A DNA stretch of 64,000 bases from Chelonoidis abingdonii (Eukaryota; Chordata; Testudines; Testudinidae), in NCBI RefSeq assembly GCF_003597395.2, contig NC_133790.1, positions 25,862,392 to 25,926,391 of the forward strand. The letters are read 5' to 3'. Under the pieces are notes generated by a model. It had not been told where the DNA came from. It saw nothing but the letters and a program-made list of their open reading frames with translations, and made no database searches. Of this stretch, positions 1 through 63,210 are shown in pieces. Positions within the stretch are counted from its first letter, which is position 1, and each line of letters opens with the position of its first letter. A program made the position numbers and the translations under genes.

Positions 1-906
1 GATTTATGAATAGTCATTCATAAATTGAAGAGAAAAAGCGAAGGAGAAGAAGTGAGTCTGTGGGTTGTTGGGAAGAAAGTGAGCTCAGACGAAGGAATGA
101 TCTCCACAAAAACAATATAGACCTAGGGTGAGAGTTTTGTTGTTATAGTTAGCTTAGATGACACACAAAAAGAGAAATAATAATGTCTGTGGAAATGCTT
201 GATGTGTTCCTTGTTTGGGTAAGCAGCTTCAGTCAGTGCCTTTTTTCTCCACCTTTTATAGTACCTTGTTTCCAGATTTACAAGTCTTTTTCTCCAGTGT
301 GGTTTCAGAGGCTCATCCAGACCAGAGAACTTCTCTCACCACTGCTTCCTCCTGGTTAATTCAAACTCTGTAATCAGAAGAGAAAGCACAGATCTAATGC
401 TCCTTACTTGCAAATCACTATAAGGTCAGGAGAAACATTTACAGAGGCAAAACGTCAAGAGGTCCAATACATTTTCCAAATTAACCTCGAATCTCTTTCC
501 TTATTCTTCATCCCTTTGGAGTTTTTTCATTTGTTGTTGATTTAAATAGGGTATTACAAGGTTCTGCAAAAAAAAAGAAGAAAGAAAACAAATAAACCAC
601 CACCACAGGTAGCTTAGAAACACCATCGTGAGCAGCTGCAAAGTGCTTTGGAAAATTAAAGTGCTTTCTAACAAGTAATCTTCAAATGCATAAAAATACT
701 TAAAATATGACTTCTCTGATATGACTTACAGAACATCACTCTAAGAAGAAAATATTGAATTAGTAGAAAAACAGCTTATGCATATCTTAATAAAATGTCT
801 CAGAAATCATTGCAGTTTCTTGCTGAGTTGTAGTATGATGGCTTTTAGGTCTAACAACTAAATGATAGCAAATTTTTAAAAATGTATTCACTATAAAACT
901 ACCAAA

Positions 907-1038
907 TAAGGCCCTGGATCTGCAAACACCAACACACATGCTTGCTTTTATACATGTAAGTAGTTCCACTGATGTCAAAATGTGTGTAAGTATGTAAAGT
1001 TAAGCACATGCCATAAGTGTTCACAGGATTAGAGCCTC
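907..1038. repeat. Old palindromic interspersed repeat
   Basis: The arms read ggccctggatctgcaaacac on the left and, inverted, ggctctaatcctgtgaacac on the right, followed by matching atgcttaact-like bases. The centre resembles the ccattgac-ttcaatgg palindrome common in turtle and crocodile introns. Probably a short MITE-like unit; the family is not named. Confidence 0.5.
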
Positions 1039-1682
1039 GGTCTTTTGCGATGAGCTCTTACAGAGGTAGTCTTGTATTAAACATTTTTATTAACTCTTCT
1101 GTTTTCTGTCACATTACATGATTCTTTTTCACCACCATAAGTCATGCTTGATGTTGGGATTGTTCCTCATTATTTATCAGATACTTGAGAGAAATGGATT
1201 AATATATTTTACTCTTTGCAATTTCTGCAATAATAAAATCTGTTTCTTCTTGCACCACAAAATGAATTTAGCTACTTTAAAGGTACCTCACGTTTTACTG
1301 GTGTTATAAAACATTCTTAGGATAGATAAACGAAGCTCTCTTAATATTGGAGGTGATTACTGAAGACAACTGTTCTTTTTAACAATTGCATTCTTTAGAA
1401 ATCCAGTTTTGGAATATCAAAGTTGTAACCAAAGCCTTGATATCTAGGAATCTCCTTCTAGAGTTAAGGGTTATAAAATAGTTGGGTGTGATAGTGAACA
1501 AAAATTGGCTTTGATTGCACACAGACTGACATTTGGCACATGCATTCAGAGCTTGGCTTTGAAATGTAATCCTTTGATAGCTTCTTTCACTTAGCGCAAT
1601 TCTGGGGAAAATAGCCTCTTTTATGTTTGAATGCAGGATAATACAGCTTCCATCAGGTATTTGAGTAGTTCTAGCAAACTAA

Positions 1683-1975
1683 GGCTATGCCTACTGTAGG
1701 AGTGCTGTGGTGGTATAGATATACCAGTGTACTATACAGGTGAAGTGCTCCTAGTGTGAGCACAATTTAGACTGGCAAAACTGCGCTTTTGCTGGTATCG
1801 ATTATTCCAGACCCACCGAGCGAAATAAGCAATACCAGCAGAAGTGCCGTTTCACCAGAGTAACTGCACTTAAACTAGGGGCTTTTGCTAGCACAGCTAT
1901 GGCAATCAGGGATCATACCCCTTCACAGCCTTGGCCAGCACTATGCTGACAGAAGTCCATAGTGCAGACTTAGCT
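1683..1975. mobile_element. Harbinger-like MITE, degraded
   Basis: The ends ggctatgcctact and (inverted) agctaagtctgca are imperfect terminal inverted repeats, flanked by TAA on both sides (1680-1682 and 1976-1978). This fits the 3-bp TWA target of PIF/Harbinger elements. The ends resemble the better preserved copy at 61408. Confidence 0.5.
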
Positions 1976-3671
1976 TAACGTGTAACAAAAAGAAGAGAAA
2001 CCAAACCTCAAAAATATACAACATTCCCAATTTATAGTGCATATTTAACTGTATGCATGTTTTCATATTCATCATATTAAACACATAATTCACTCAATAT
2101 ATGTGGAGATATTTCCTTGTAATATTTTTTCCTACTTTAACACACATCACTCGTAGTTACTTTTTGATTAAATTCATGACACTCCCAAAGTCTCTCTGAT
2201 ATTACACAAAGAGGCACTTTAAAAATTTAGATAGATTTGTTTGTTAAATAGCTCACAGGCTATTTAAGGTAATAGGGAGCATGGTGAAAGCACCTATATG
2301 GCAATGATTGTCATCTGTGGGTGATTAAACATCAAAGTGAAGCTGAGGCATTTGATCAATTACAAAGCTATTTATTGGGACATACTCTTGTTCTGTGAAC
2401 TGTATTCCATGTACATGTCAAGAATATATAGCATCTAAGAAAAGAACATAAACATTTTCATCACACTACAAAGGTTTAAAATATCTTTGATGCTTCTTTT
2501 TAGGATTTTCTGTTTCTAATATATTTAAAGGCAGGACTCCAAATAATTTTTCAAGGGTAGAGTCAAAATAAACTATCTGAAGCATGGCATGTAGAAAAGG
2601 AAGGATGTGACAGAACCCAAAATAAAAATGTCTATGCATTTGGTGAGACAGTAATGTTTGTTCTTTTCCTGGACCCTCATTAATGGAAGTCTTTCACTTG
2701 TGCAATAAAAATGTAATCGTGTTCAGTATCTTTTATTATTTCATTCACTGTTTCCGAGCCCTTGTAACTTGCAATAGCCATCCTTGTAGGGTTAGATTCA
2801 GCTTGATGCAGAACACTCTCACCCTGAGCGAGCAAGGTGAATGCATAACTTTAAGCTCATGAGTAATCACAGTAAAATTCATAGGAATACTCATGTAATT
2901 AAAGTTAAGTATGTGTTTAAATGTTCTTCTGGAGCAAGGCCACAGTGCTCAGCACTTTGCAGTATTGAGACCAAAAGCAGCTTCAGTCCTTCAGTACCAA
3001 GGGAAGAAAAAATATTTATATAGATAAATAGTTGATAGATATTATTATTCAATCTAAAATGTAATTCTTGTAGGCACAAATTTTACTAAATTAATCTTTG
3101 CTAATGAGGACAGAATAATTTATGTTATAGATGACCACCTACTCAACCCCACTCACGAAGATATATGTCGTAACTGAGATCAACCATATATCCTCCATAA
3201 AGAAAGGAAAGGATACCACACAGGTAACTGTGAAAATGGGGTTAGAGGCACATGCAGTGTAGAAAGACTACAAAGATACATGTATCATCTTTGAGGTTTT
3301 CCTGTGGTGCTTCTTATTTTATATTATATACCACAAAAAGACCTATCTAATTAAAATCATATAGGAAATGTACTGCCTGCATAATGTTTTGTAAGATTGT
3401 CTTAATAAAGAAAGAAACAAAGGAGAACGTGGAGATAAATTTTAGGTTTCTCTTACGCTCTATTTGATGTCAGCACACTTTCTCTTTATTGAGGGGAGGA
3501 GTACAATCAGACATGAGACATTCATCATACAACTGAACTAATTTAATTTGTAAACAGCAATCCTGTTGGTTTTAAAAGATTAAACTGAGATTAAAAATAC
3601 TCTAGTGAAATATATCCCTATAATGACATCATAAGACGACTTTGCATTTTCACTACCTAGCAGCTAGAAAT

Positions 3672-3704
3672 GGTGTGTGTGTGTATGTGTGCGTGCGTGC
3701 ATGT
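3672..3704. repeat. TG/CG-rich microsatellite
   Basis: Alternating purine-pyrimidine run of gt, at and gc dinucleotides; a potential Z-DNA-type tract of no known role. Confidence 0.8.
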
Positions 3705-4013
3705 ATTTTTTATATGAAAGAAAGATCTTCGAATATAAAATAAGCCCATATGCAGCACACATACATATTGGGCTTTTTATGACATCCCCAAATACTTAGA
3801 AAACTTGCCCTTCTCATCAAGATGTCATCATAAGGCTGTGCAAGAGTGCAGTAGACTTATAACTCACATTAGACATTAATCATCAATTTATTTTGGGTAT
3901 GTTTATCAATTTATCATCTGTCACATACAGTAAATAGATTTAATGTCCAAACTGAATACTTTTGTGTATATTTCTTCGTGATAAATATTTCAGTCATCTG
4001 ATTTTGAGCATTT

Positions 4014-4070
4014 CTTCTTCAAGTGCTTGCTTATGTCGGTTCCATTCTAGGTGTGTGCATGTGCGTAGTT
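4014..4070. repeat. DIRS copy 1 left terminal inverted repeat
   Basis: It pairs with sequence at about 7757-7803 and 8027-8060. The end of the window (63722 onward) starts with the same pattern, ttcttcgagtgcttgctcat. Confidence 0.75.
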
Positions 4071-4370
4071 ACCGGAGATTTTTGACTTAGTGGTGTCTGT
4101 AGTGTTGGCTGTGGCACTCCCTTGAGTGCTGAGCCCATGTGCTTGTATATAGATGCTGCCGACCCTACGCCCTCTCAGTTCCTTCTTACTGCCCATGACT
4201 GTTGGTAGGAGCACCTTGTCTTACAATCATAAGAGCATTAGCGATTCTTCAACAGCCCATTGTCTTTTTTCTATGTGGTTAGGTACTCAGCCTTTAAGAT
4301 AAGTGTCAGTAATTTGGTAGTTAGAATCCTGACTGGGACTTTGCCCTGGAGCAGGGTTCAAAGCATGCTC

Positions 4371-4814
4371 GTCATGCAGCAGGCCGATGCCTGTTTTGAC
4401 CCCCATGACAGGAGTCTGAAGTGTCTGGGGGAGTCCCATAGGAAAGACAAGTGCAGAATCTGTAAGAACTTTTGTCCTAGAACCCAAAAGGAATGGGATA
4501 TCTGCTTGAGGGCCCTCGTCGTGGAGCCTGCGCTTCTTCCTGCATCAGAGCCCTCCCACTCAGATCCCACGCTGAGCACCTTGGCATCAGTGTGGAGTGC
4601 ATTGCTTGCACCAGGCTCCACCCAGCACTGGAAGGAAGAAGGACCTTGGGCAAAGGACCTATGTCAGGCTATGTGCCCACCCCAGGGCTTCACAGGGATA
4701 CCGCTAAGGTTGGACCCCCCAGCCCAGCCAGGGATCTGCCTCCAGCTCCCAAGAGTAGCAGGGGACCTGGCTTCTTCTAGAATCCTCATTGCCCAAAGCA
4801 GCCCTGGTGGCTAA
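4371..4814 (+). pseudogene. DIRS gag-like fragment
   Basis: The frame contains CLGESHRKDKCRICKNF, a Cys/His cluster with the C-L-G-x-x-H-R-x-D-K-C-R-I-C pattern common in DIRS first frames, followed by a PRTQKEWD-type basic stretch. Further parts continue in other frames after 4814. Nucleic-acid binding is inferred from the family. Confidence 0.55.
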
Positions 4815-5117
4815 AGAAGAAGCAGGCCAACCAGCACTGTATACACTGTGCCAGGCGCCGGACTTGGCTAAGGCTCCAATGCCTAAGTGCAGGTTGGTCA
4901 TGGGACTGCCCCATAGGGCACTGGAGCGCCCTTGGTCCCCGGACCACAGGTGTAGACACCCGTCCCCGCGGCCTAGGACCCCTGCACTGCATTTGTGGTC
5001 TCCAGTCAGGGATCCTTCTCAAGAGCAGCTCCTCTTCCAAGAGGATGAGAACCTCCTGCTCCTGAGGGCGATGGAGGAGATCTCTCGAGACATGAAAGGC
5101 ATTCTACTCCCGCTTCT

Positions 5118-5626
5118 TCCTTATCCCAAAAGTAAAAGGGGGCCTCAAATTCATCTTGGACCTGCGTTGTCTCAGTAGGTCTCTCAAAAAATTGAAGTTT
5201 CGCATAGTCTCCCTGACCTCCATCATCCCCTCCCTGGATCCAGGAGACTGGTACGCTGCCCTTAACTTGAAGGACGTATATTTCCACATTTCCATTTTCC
5301 TGGGGCACTGGCACTTCCTTCATTTTACGTTGGGCCAGTGCCATTTCAAATTCACGGCATTGCCATTCGGTCTCTCATCAGCCCCGAGAGTGTTCATGAA
5401 GTGCATAGCACCAATGGCCGCTTATCTGAGGTATCAGGGTGTTCAAATTTACCCCTCTTTCGACGACTGGCTAATAAAGGGTCGGTCCTGGGATCAGGTG
5501 TGGCAGCATCTTGATCTGGTTTGTTCCACCTGTCATGACCTGGGGCTGCTAATAAATGAGAAAAAGTCAACCTTAAGGCCAGTGCAACACACAGAATTCA
5601 TTGGAGCAGTCCTCGACTCTACTTAG
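5118..5626 (+). pseudogene. DIRS reverse transcriptase fragment
   Basis: The start (IPKVKGGLKFILDLR, from 5124) is in a different frame from the end of the preceding gag-side frame. It then shows DVYFHISI, LPFGLSSAPRVF and the active-site box as F-D-D-W at about 5459-5470, as in DIRS elements, where xDDW is usual. It stops at 5624-5626. The N-terminal part is intact enough to recognise but broken from its neighbours. Confidence 0.8.
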
Positions 5627-5946
5627 GCCAGAGCCTTCCTCCCTGGTTCCAAGCCATAGCAGACCTTATCTCGTGCATGCAAGCCCACCCTGTCACCACC
5701 ACTCACATGTACAATTGTTGGGCCATATGGCGGCCTGCACTTTCGTGGTCTGACACGTGCGGCTCTGTCTCGGACCCCTGCAGGCATGGCTGGTGTCGGT
5801 CTACGTCCCCAACAGACACAGGATGGAGTGAGTGGTTAGGGTCCCAGACCATGTACTGTTGTCACTCACCTGGTTGCAGAATCCTGCATCAGTGTTGGAG
5901 GGAGTTTCCTTCGTAGCTCCATCCCCGTTGTTGATCTTCATCTCCG

Positions 5947-6288
5947 ATGCTTCGGACCTGTGCGATCTCAGCATGCAAGGCCATTGATTTGAGTCACATT
6001 TGCTCCCTACACATCAACATCAGAGAGCTAAAACTGATTCACCTGGATCGCCAAGCCTTGCTACCTCACATAAAAACCAGGGTGGTCCAGGTCTTGACAG
6101 ACAATACAGCAGCTATATTCTGTATCAACAAGCAAGGTGGAAGCCAGATAGTGTTCCCTTTGCCAAAAAGTTCTCAGGCTTTGGGACTTCTGGGTACAAC
6201 ACGGCATCCATCTCATAGCCGCACATCTCCCCAGGACCAAGAGTTCTTTGGCAGATTGCCTCATCAGGAACTTCTTATCTCGCCATGA
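5947..6288 (+). pseudogene. DIRS RNase H-like fragment
   Basis: It contains INIRELKLIHL and LTDNTAAIFCINKQGG, which match the DIRS RNase H pattern of an E-L in the helix and a D-N-x-x-A strand. The linking region 5627-5946 is frameshifted. No methyltransferase domain could be recognised afterwards (6290-6730). Confidence 0.65.
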
Positions 6289-6734
6289 GTGTTCCCTCCA
6301 TCTGGAAGTGGTCAGCATCATCTTCCAGAGGTGGGGGACTACCTAGGTGGATCTGTTCGTGTCCAAGCAGAACAGGAAATGCCACATTTTCTGCTCAATT
6401 TGGGGATAGACAAAGGCTCCCTGTAGGATGCTTTCCTGCTCTCATGTTCAGGGGCTCTGTTGTACGCTTTCCCCCCAGTGCCATTAATTCTCAGGGTCCT
6501 CATGAAAATCAAGCAGGACAAGTCAAAGGTGATCTTCATAGCACTGGCTTGGCTGCGCCAGCACTGATTCATCGCGCTCTGGACCTCTCAGTGGCTGCTC
6601 CATTATGGCTACTGCTTAGGCCAGATGTGCTCTACCAAAACCACAGCAGTCTTCTGCATTCAAACCGGGCAATGCTGCACCTGATGGCTTGGCTGCTGCA
6701 TGGTTAAATACGGAGGAGCAGGAGTGCTCGGCCG

Positions 6735-7738
6735 GTGTCCAGCAGGTCCTACTGGGCAGCAGAAAGCCCTCCACCAGTGACCTACCTGGTCAAATGGAAA
6801 CAGTTCGCTTGCTGGACCTCAGATAAAGGCATTTGGCCCGAGTGGGCCTCAGTGCAGTTAATCCTGGACTACCTTCTGCATCTCAAGCTCCAAGGCCTGT
6901 CTCTTTCATCCATCAAGGTCCACTTGGCCATTGTCTCGGCCTTCCCTCCTCCACTCGAGGATAGATCGGTTTTCACCCACGACTTGACTGTCCAGTTCCT
7001 CAAAGGTCTCGAGTGCCTCTACCCTCACCTCAGGAGACCTGGCCCTCTGTGGGATCTGAATTGTTTGCTGTTGCGGCTCATGGGTCCCCCCTTTGGAGCC
7101 TCTGGCTTCTTGCTCTCTCCTCCTTTCCTGGAAGGTCACATTCTTGGCTGCAATAACATCTGTCTGCCAGCCTCTGAGATTAAGGCACCTACCTCGGAAC
7201 CGCCCTATACGGTCTTTTACAAAGACAAGGTCCAGCAACGACCTCACCCAGCTTTCCTGCGCAAGATGGTCTCACGGTTTCATGTGGGCCAGGATATATT
7301 TACTTACCTGTCTTTTTTCCAAAGCTGCATAAGTCGGAGGAGGAGTATAGGTTGCATTCCCTGGATTTCAGGAGGGTGCTAGCCTTCTACATTTAAATGA
7401 CCAAGCAATTCCGCAAGTTGACGCAATTGTTCATTGCGGTGGCTGACGGGATGAAAGGTCGTCCAGTGTCCGCTCAAAGAATTTCTTCTTGGATTACGGC
7501 CTGCATTCGCTGCTGCTACGATCGGGTACAGGTGTCACTTCTGGTGATTCTCACCGCCCACTCAAACAGGGTGTGGGCCTCTTCCGCAGCTTTCCTAGCC
7601 CAAGTTCCTATCCAGGACATCTGTAGGGCGGCCACCTGGTCGTCCGTCCACATGTTCATATCCCATTGCTCACTTACCCAGCAGGCTTGGGACAATACTG
7701 GCTTCAGAAGAGCAGTACTACAAGCTGCTAAACTCTGA
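6735..7738 (+). pseudogene. DIRS tyrosine recombinase, broken in two
   Basis: The first part (6735-7382) has LSLSSIKVHLAIVSAF and FLKGLECLYPHLRRP, typical of the N-terminal core-binding part. The second (7397-7738) carries the C-terminal catalytic patch: AHSNRVWASSAAF (HxxR) and DICRAATWSS. Where relatives usually have His-Tyr (the catalytic Tyr) I read His-Cys (SHCSL). There is a stop at 7380-7382 and a frame break between the parts. The alignment is from memory. Confidence 0.7.
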
Positions 7739-7739
7739 A

Positions 7740-8095
7740 CTCCGAGCCCACCTCCATTGATACTGCTTGTGAGTCACCTAGAATGGAATCGACATGAGCA
7801 AGCACTCAAGAAAAAACAGTTACCTACCTTTTGCAACTGTTGTTCTTCAAGATGTGTTGCTCATATCTATTCCATTACCCCTCTGTCGGAGCTGCCAGCA
7901 AGAAGGAACTAAGAGGGAGTAGGGTCATACGAGGTCATGGATGCCTCACTCAAGGGGACGCCACAGCTGACCCTATGGATACCGCTAAGGCAAAAATCTC
8001 TGACTGTGCACATCGGTGCGCACACACCTAGAATGGATGGACATGAGCAACACATCTTGAAGAACAAAGTTACAAAAGGTAGATAACCACTTTTT
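7740..8095. repeat. DIRS copy 1 right end with internal complementary region and inverted repeat
   Basis: Near 7757-7803 cacctagaatggaatcgaca is followed by agcaagcactcaagaa, the inverse of the left end. From about 7820 ttttgcaactgttgttcttc restarts in the opposite sense. About 8027-8090 then closes the element. This outward-inward arrangement is how DIRS elements template their circular junction. Confidence 0.7.
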
Positions 8096-8379
8096 CTTCA
8101 CACACAACTCCATTTAGGGCAGAAGTTATATAGCCCTTCCATTCCACAGGCAGCAACTAGTACTTTTTGTTTGTTCAGTCAGCACGCATTCACACTCACC
8201 ATCATTTGGTGATAACACAATGTAGTGAAGTATCAGGCTTGTAGCCTTCTCAGAGTGACTAGGGGAGTAGCTGGAAGACTATTTCACATGTATAGTGGTT
8301 TCTGGCATTCTGAAGAATGTCGGAGAGACACGAAAAATATAGAAAAAATAAGTTAACAGAAAAAATACGTTTACCATGT

Positions 8380-8467
8380 GGCCCAGATTTTCAAGGGTTC
8401 ATTATCCACAACTGGGACCAAATATTTTAAAGAGCTCAGTGTGCTGAGCTCTTCTGAAAATCTGGCC
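8380..8467. repeat. Palindromic repeat with internal perfect hairpin
   Basis: The outer arms ggcccagattttc and gaaaatctggcc are inverted. Inside, aagagctcag (8430-8439) and ctgagctctt (8444-8453) are perfectly inverted around tgtg. A related half, ggccccagattttct, lies at about 10730. Probably an old MITE of turtle and crocodile genomes. Confidence 0.65.
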
Positions 8468-9650
8468 CTGACAGAGGATGCTGAGCACTTTTGTAAGTTT
8501 AGTCCTATGTGTGTTCTGTTGTACTCGTGTAGTTTCTTACAGGGGAATGTCTCATATACATAACTACAAGAATTGTATGAAAAATATTCTTTGTGGAGTC
8601 TTTGTAGTTTAGAGAGAGTGTAACTAGGACTGTTAGTCACCATTAAGAAGACTGGATGTTGATAAAGGGCCACTGAAGATTTGTTATGTAAAATACAGAC
8701 AATAAAGTTTCTTGCAATCGTATTTGTTGTTCATTACAGACTAGCCCTAAATATGTGGTCTGCAGTTACAGTACTCTACGAAGACCTTTGCTTTTATCAA
8801 TATGTAAATGATTACAAAAATAAATAAATGGAAGTCTTATATCTGTTCCTGAAAGCTGACTTTTTCAGCATGTTAATTTCTTCCCCTTCCCATTGTATTT
8901 TATTCATAGCTCTGTCTTACGCTTTGTAGCAGGATTGATTTCTGCAGCTTGGTATTTAACGAATTATATGAAACTGTACTGAAGACAAGAATGTCAATAT
9001 GTTGGGATATGCATGCCTAACAAGAACACATCACTCTGTGCACTGACACTGTTTTCTTGAAATAAAACTCATGTTTGTTACCAAAGTAAATATTTTATAC
9101 AAAATCTGCCAGAAGCTTACCAAGAGTGTGTAGAGTCCCCAAACCTTGATCTTTATTGTTGTTGGTCTTTAAAAGCTGTGCATAAAACAGTAAGTCTGTT
9201 GCCAGAGGGAACATTCACTTTATGTAACTGTTTATTCTCTTGCAAAATATTGCAATACAGCCCCCTGGAGTAGGACTTAGGAACAGTAAAAGGGGAGAAG
9301 CCTGATACTGTACACAGATGGATAAACGTTATTTTCCCTGGACACATTTGCTCAGCAGAGGAGGAGTTCTGCCGTTAGGAATTCATTAGCTCCGGTCAAG
9401 ACTGGCTACAGATGATTAAGCAAGACATGATTAAGCAAGATTTTCCATTTTTCTCTTGTCTACATATCTCAGGCAGATTTACTTGGATCTAGTGCTATAA
9501 ATGATCCTGATTTCATTAATCAAACTTGTAACTGTCTACTAGGGTACAATATATGAATAATGGGCTAGTTATCTAAGAATGTTACATTTCCAGGAACATG
9601 ACATGAAATCCTTCCTATATTTTCACTCTCTCTGTAATTCGTGTTCCATA

Positions 9651-9772
9651 TAGGGTGACCAGATGTCCCGATTTTATAGGGACAGTCCTGATTTTTGGGT
9701 CTTTTTTTTATATAGGCTCCTATTACCCCCAACCCCATCCTGATTTTTCACATTTCCTGTCTGGTCACCCTA
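9651..9772. mobile_element. 122-bp hAT-type MITE with perfect ends
   Basis: The 13-base terminal inverted repeats tagggtgaccaga are perfect at both ends. They are flanked by an exact 8-bp duplication gttccata (9643-9650 and 9773-9780). Size, 8-bp target and lack of coding fit a non-autonomous hAT-like element. Confidence 0.88.
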
Positions 9773-10797
9773 GTTCCATATGCTATTTCTTTGAGTTATC
9801 TGAAGTGATGTTCTTTAGTCTGTTGATGTTAATACTTAGTTTATTTTGATGTCATCTGGTTCACTGATGACAAAAGGTGCAATGTACTATATTCTGTCCA
9901 CTGAGAAACATATGCATCTTTATCTTCCTAAATTCCCATTTTGTCTATTTCTTACTCTGACAATGTTTATAGAAGGTTGTGAATGTTGTGTAAGAATGAA
10001 TATGACTTGTTCATGTCTGACTGCTTCGCAAGAGGCTTGAAAGAGTCAATATGTGGTCCCAGATGGCTATTTTTCTTTACTTCAGTGGAAGGCAGGAAGG
10101 ACTTTCACAGTCAACACCGTAGGAAGCTTGTAGAATCAGAAGGATTCCTGTGTACTATCCTAAAGACCGGAGTTCAAAATGATTTCTTCACAAATAGCTT
10201 TTCCAGCTGCTTTAGAAAATCTGGCCTGCTGAACTCTTTGCAGAGACTATTTCCACTTAATCTTAGAGCAGACTTTTCATCATTTCGCAATTAAAGCCTT
10301 ATGCATACAAAAGGATATCATCCATTGTCCAGAGACTAATATTACTTTTGATTAAATGTTTTGGGTTCTGTTTATGATTTTATTTGTTATATGAGCAGAG
10401 GGTTTTGTTTTGTTTGGGGGTTTTCTCTCTCTTCCCCCCGCCAGCTCCCAAGCAGAGTAGCTGAATAGAAATACCATGAATCTATGATCCATTTCCTTTC
10501 CCCCTTACAGCTTGCTGTAAAAACTTAGTGGCTAGTTTAAATCTACTGTACAAGTGGTAGAGCAGTAAACTTAAAATGTCTTTTCTGTTGCCATATGGAA
10601 ATCAAGTAAAACTTGCTAGTTCCCATTGCTGAATGATACAAAGTGCTACTAAACACAATGTGTGCAATGCTGAGGAGATTGAATAAAAGTTTAGCCACCT
10701 TCCATTCTGATGCTTTTTAAAATAACCTGGCCCCAGATTTTCTAGTGTGAACTTTTTTTTCTCTTTTTTTATAGCGTCAGTTGTAGAACCTTTAAAC

Positions 10798-10974
10798 GGG
10801 GGGAGGGATAGCTCAGTGGTTTGAGCATTGGCCTGCTAAACCCAGGGTTGTGAGTTCAATCCTTAAGGGAGCCACTTAGGGCTCAAGGGTAAAATCAGTC
10901 CTTTGGCCTGCTAGTGAAGGCAGGGGGCTGGACTTGATGACCTTTCAGGGTCCCTTCCAGCTCTATGATATAGG
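10798..10974 (+). mobile_element. tRNA-derived SINE with CR1-like tail (turtle type)
   Basis: The head has a Pol III A box (atagctcagtggt) and B box (ggttgtgagttcaatcc), as in a tRNA. The tail ends cccttccagctctatgat, which matches the CR1 3' end. This head-tail build is the turtle Pol III SINE described for cryptodires, mobilised by CR1 machinery. Confidence 0.85.
10808..10862 (+). promoter_or_regulatory. Internal Pol III A and B boxes of the SINE
   Basis: The A box starts at 10808 and the B box covers about 10846-10862. The spacing is similar to tRNA genes. Whether it is transcribed is unknown. Confidence 0.65.
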
Positions 10975-11921
10975 TATAACTTTTATTTAAGGACAAACAC
11001 TTGTTTTACAAAAAATGCAGAATGATTTAGAGATTTAACGAGATTAAACAACATCCTGTTCCAGACTATCAGTTCAATTATTCAAAAAGAGTTTACTGCA
11101 GTGTTGCAGTTAGTTGACTTAAACTGTGAAGTGAAATTGTTATAGTTGTCAGTGTTATTTCCTTAGTTGAAGGTAGTTATGTTGTGGCTGGCTTAGCGCC
11201 AAAGCCAACAACTATTAAAGAATGCCTTGCCACTGTAGTCCTGCAATAATTTATCTGAACAATACAAAGTGTATAGAGTTTTTTGTTGTTGTTTGCCTGG
11301 GTTTTGTTTATTTAAGAAGTGTGGTGTTACAATTAGCAACGTTTAAGCAAACAATTAGATGTAATATAATGCAAAGCAATTCTATGTGGTAGATTAAGCG
11401 GGAACGTATTATTTCCATTATTATTTACTGAACATTATTCTTGATGGTGTATGGCAGTGTCATGGATGGCCTGAACCACCAGATTATTGAGATTGTTGCC
11501 TTCTAAGCAATTCTCTGTGCCTTTTAAAAAACAACAACAACAAAAAACCCCAAAATATTCCCTAGACATATAAGTAATGGGTTTTCCTCCCTATTCCTGT
11601 TCTCAGTTGAAGTTCATTTTTGGTCCTAAGAGTCCTCTTTTCTTTTCATCCTGAAGACAATATTTTGACTTCTTGAAGCCTTCTGCATGCAGACAACTGT
11701 TTGTAGTGAGCTTTCCTTAATTGAAATGGGTAGGAAAATGAATCTCTGAGGTTGATGTCCAGGTTCCATCATAAGCCAGAAGTTGGTAATTGTGCTGTGT
11801 ACAGACATCTTCAGTGGTTCTGAGCTCAGTTTACTTAAGTGAAACAACAGAACTGGGTTTTCCACCCAATCTGGCTCCCATCTACTACAAAATCTGTCCT
11901 CTCTTCCCCTACATTCATTGA

Positions 11922-63210
<51,289 letters not shown>

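Larger units (their letters stand above)
1..4013 (+). other. Upstream MED13L intron, first part
   Basis: No open frame here resembles a gene. It is AT-rich intronic DNA with a palindromic repeat (907-1038), a Harbinger-like MITE (1683-1975) and a TG microsatellite near 3672-3704. I see nothing else I can name. Confidence 0.6.
4014..8095 (+). mobile_element. DIRS-type tyrosine-recombinase retrotransposon, copy 1
   Basis: The left end (ttcttcaagtgcttgctt, then ccattctaggtgtgtgc) is inverted at the right (cacacctagaatgg about 8027-8040, then catcttgaagaac). Between 7757 and 7880 lies an extra copy joining both end types, as expected of the internal complementary region of DIRS elements. In order the inside shows a gag-like Cys motif, a reverse transcriptase, an RNase H-like stretch and a split tyrosine recombinase. 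Frameshifts and stops in every part mean it is dead. It is in sense with MED13L. Confidence 0.85.

Noticed and set aside
4260..4814. 184-codon open frame that might be a host gene
   Set aside because: It lies within the DIRS element and its middle carries the DIRS gag-like Cys motif; the first part is chance.
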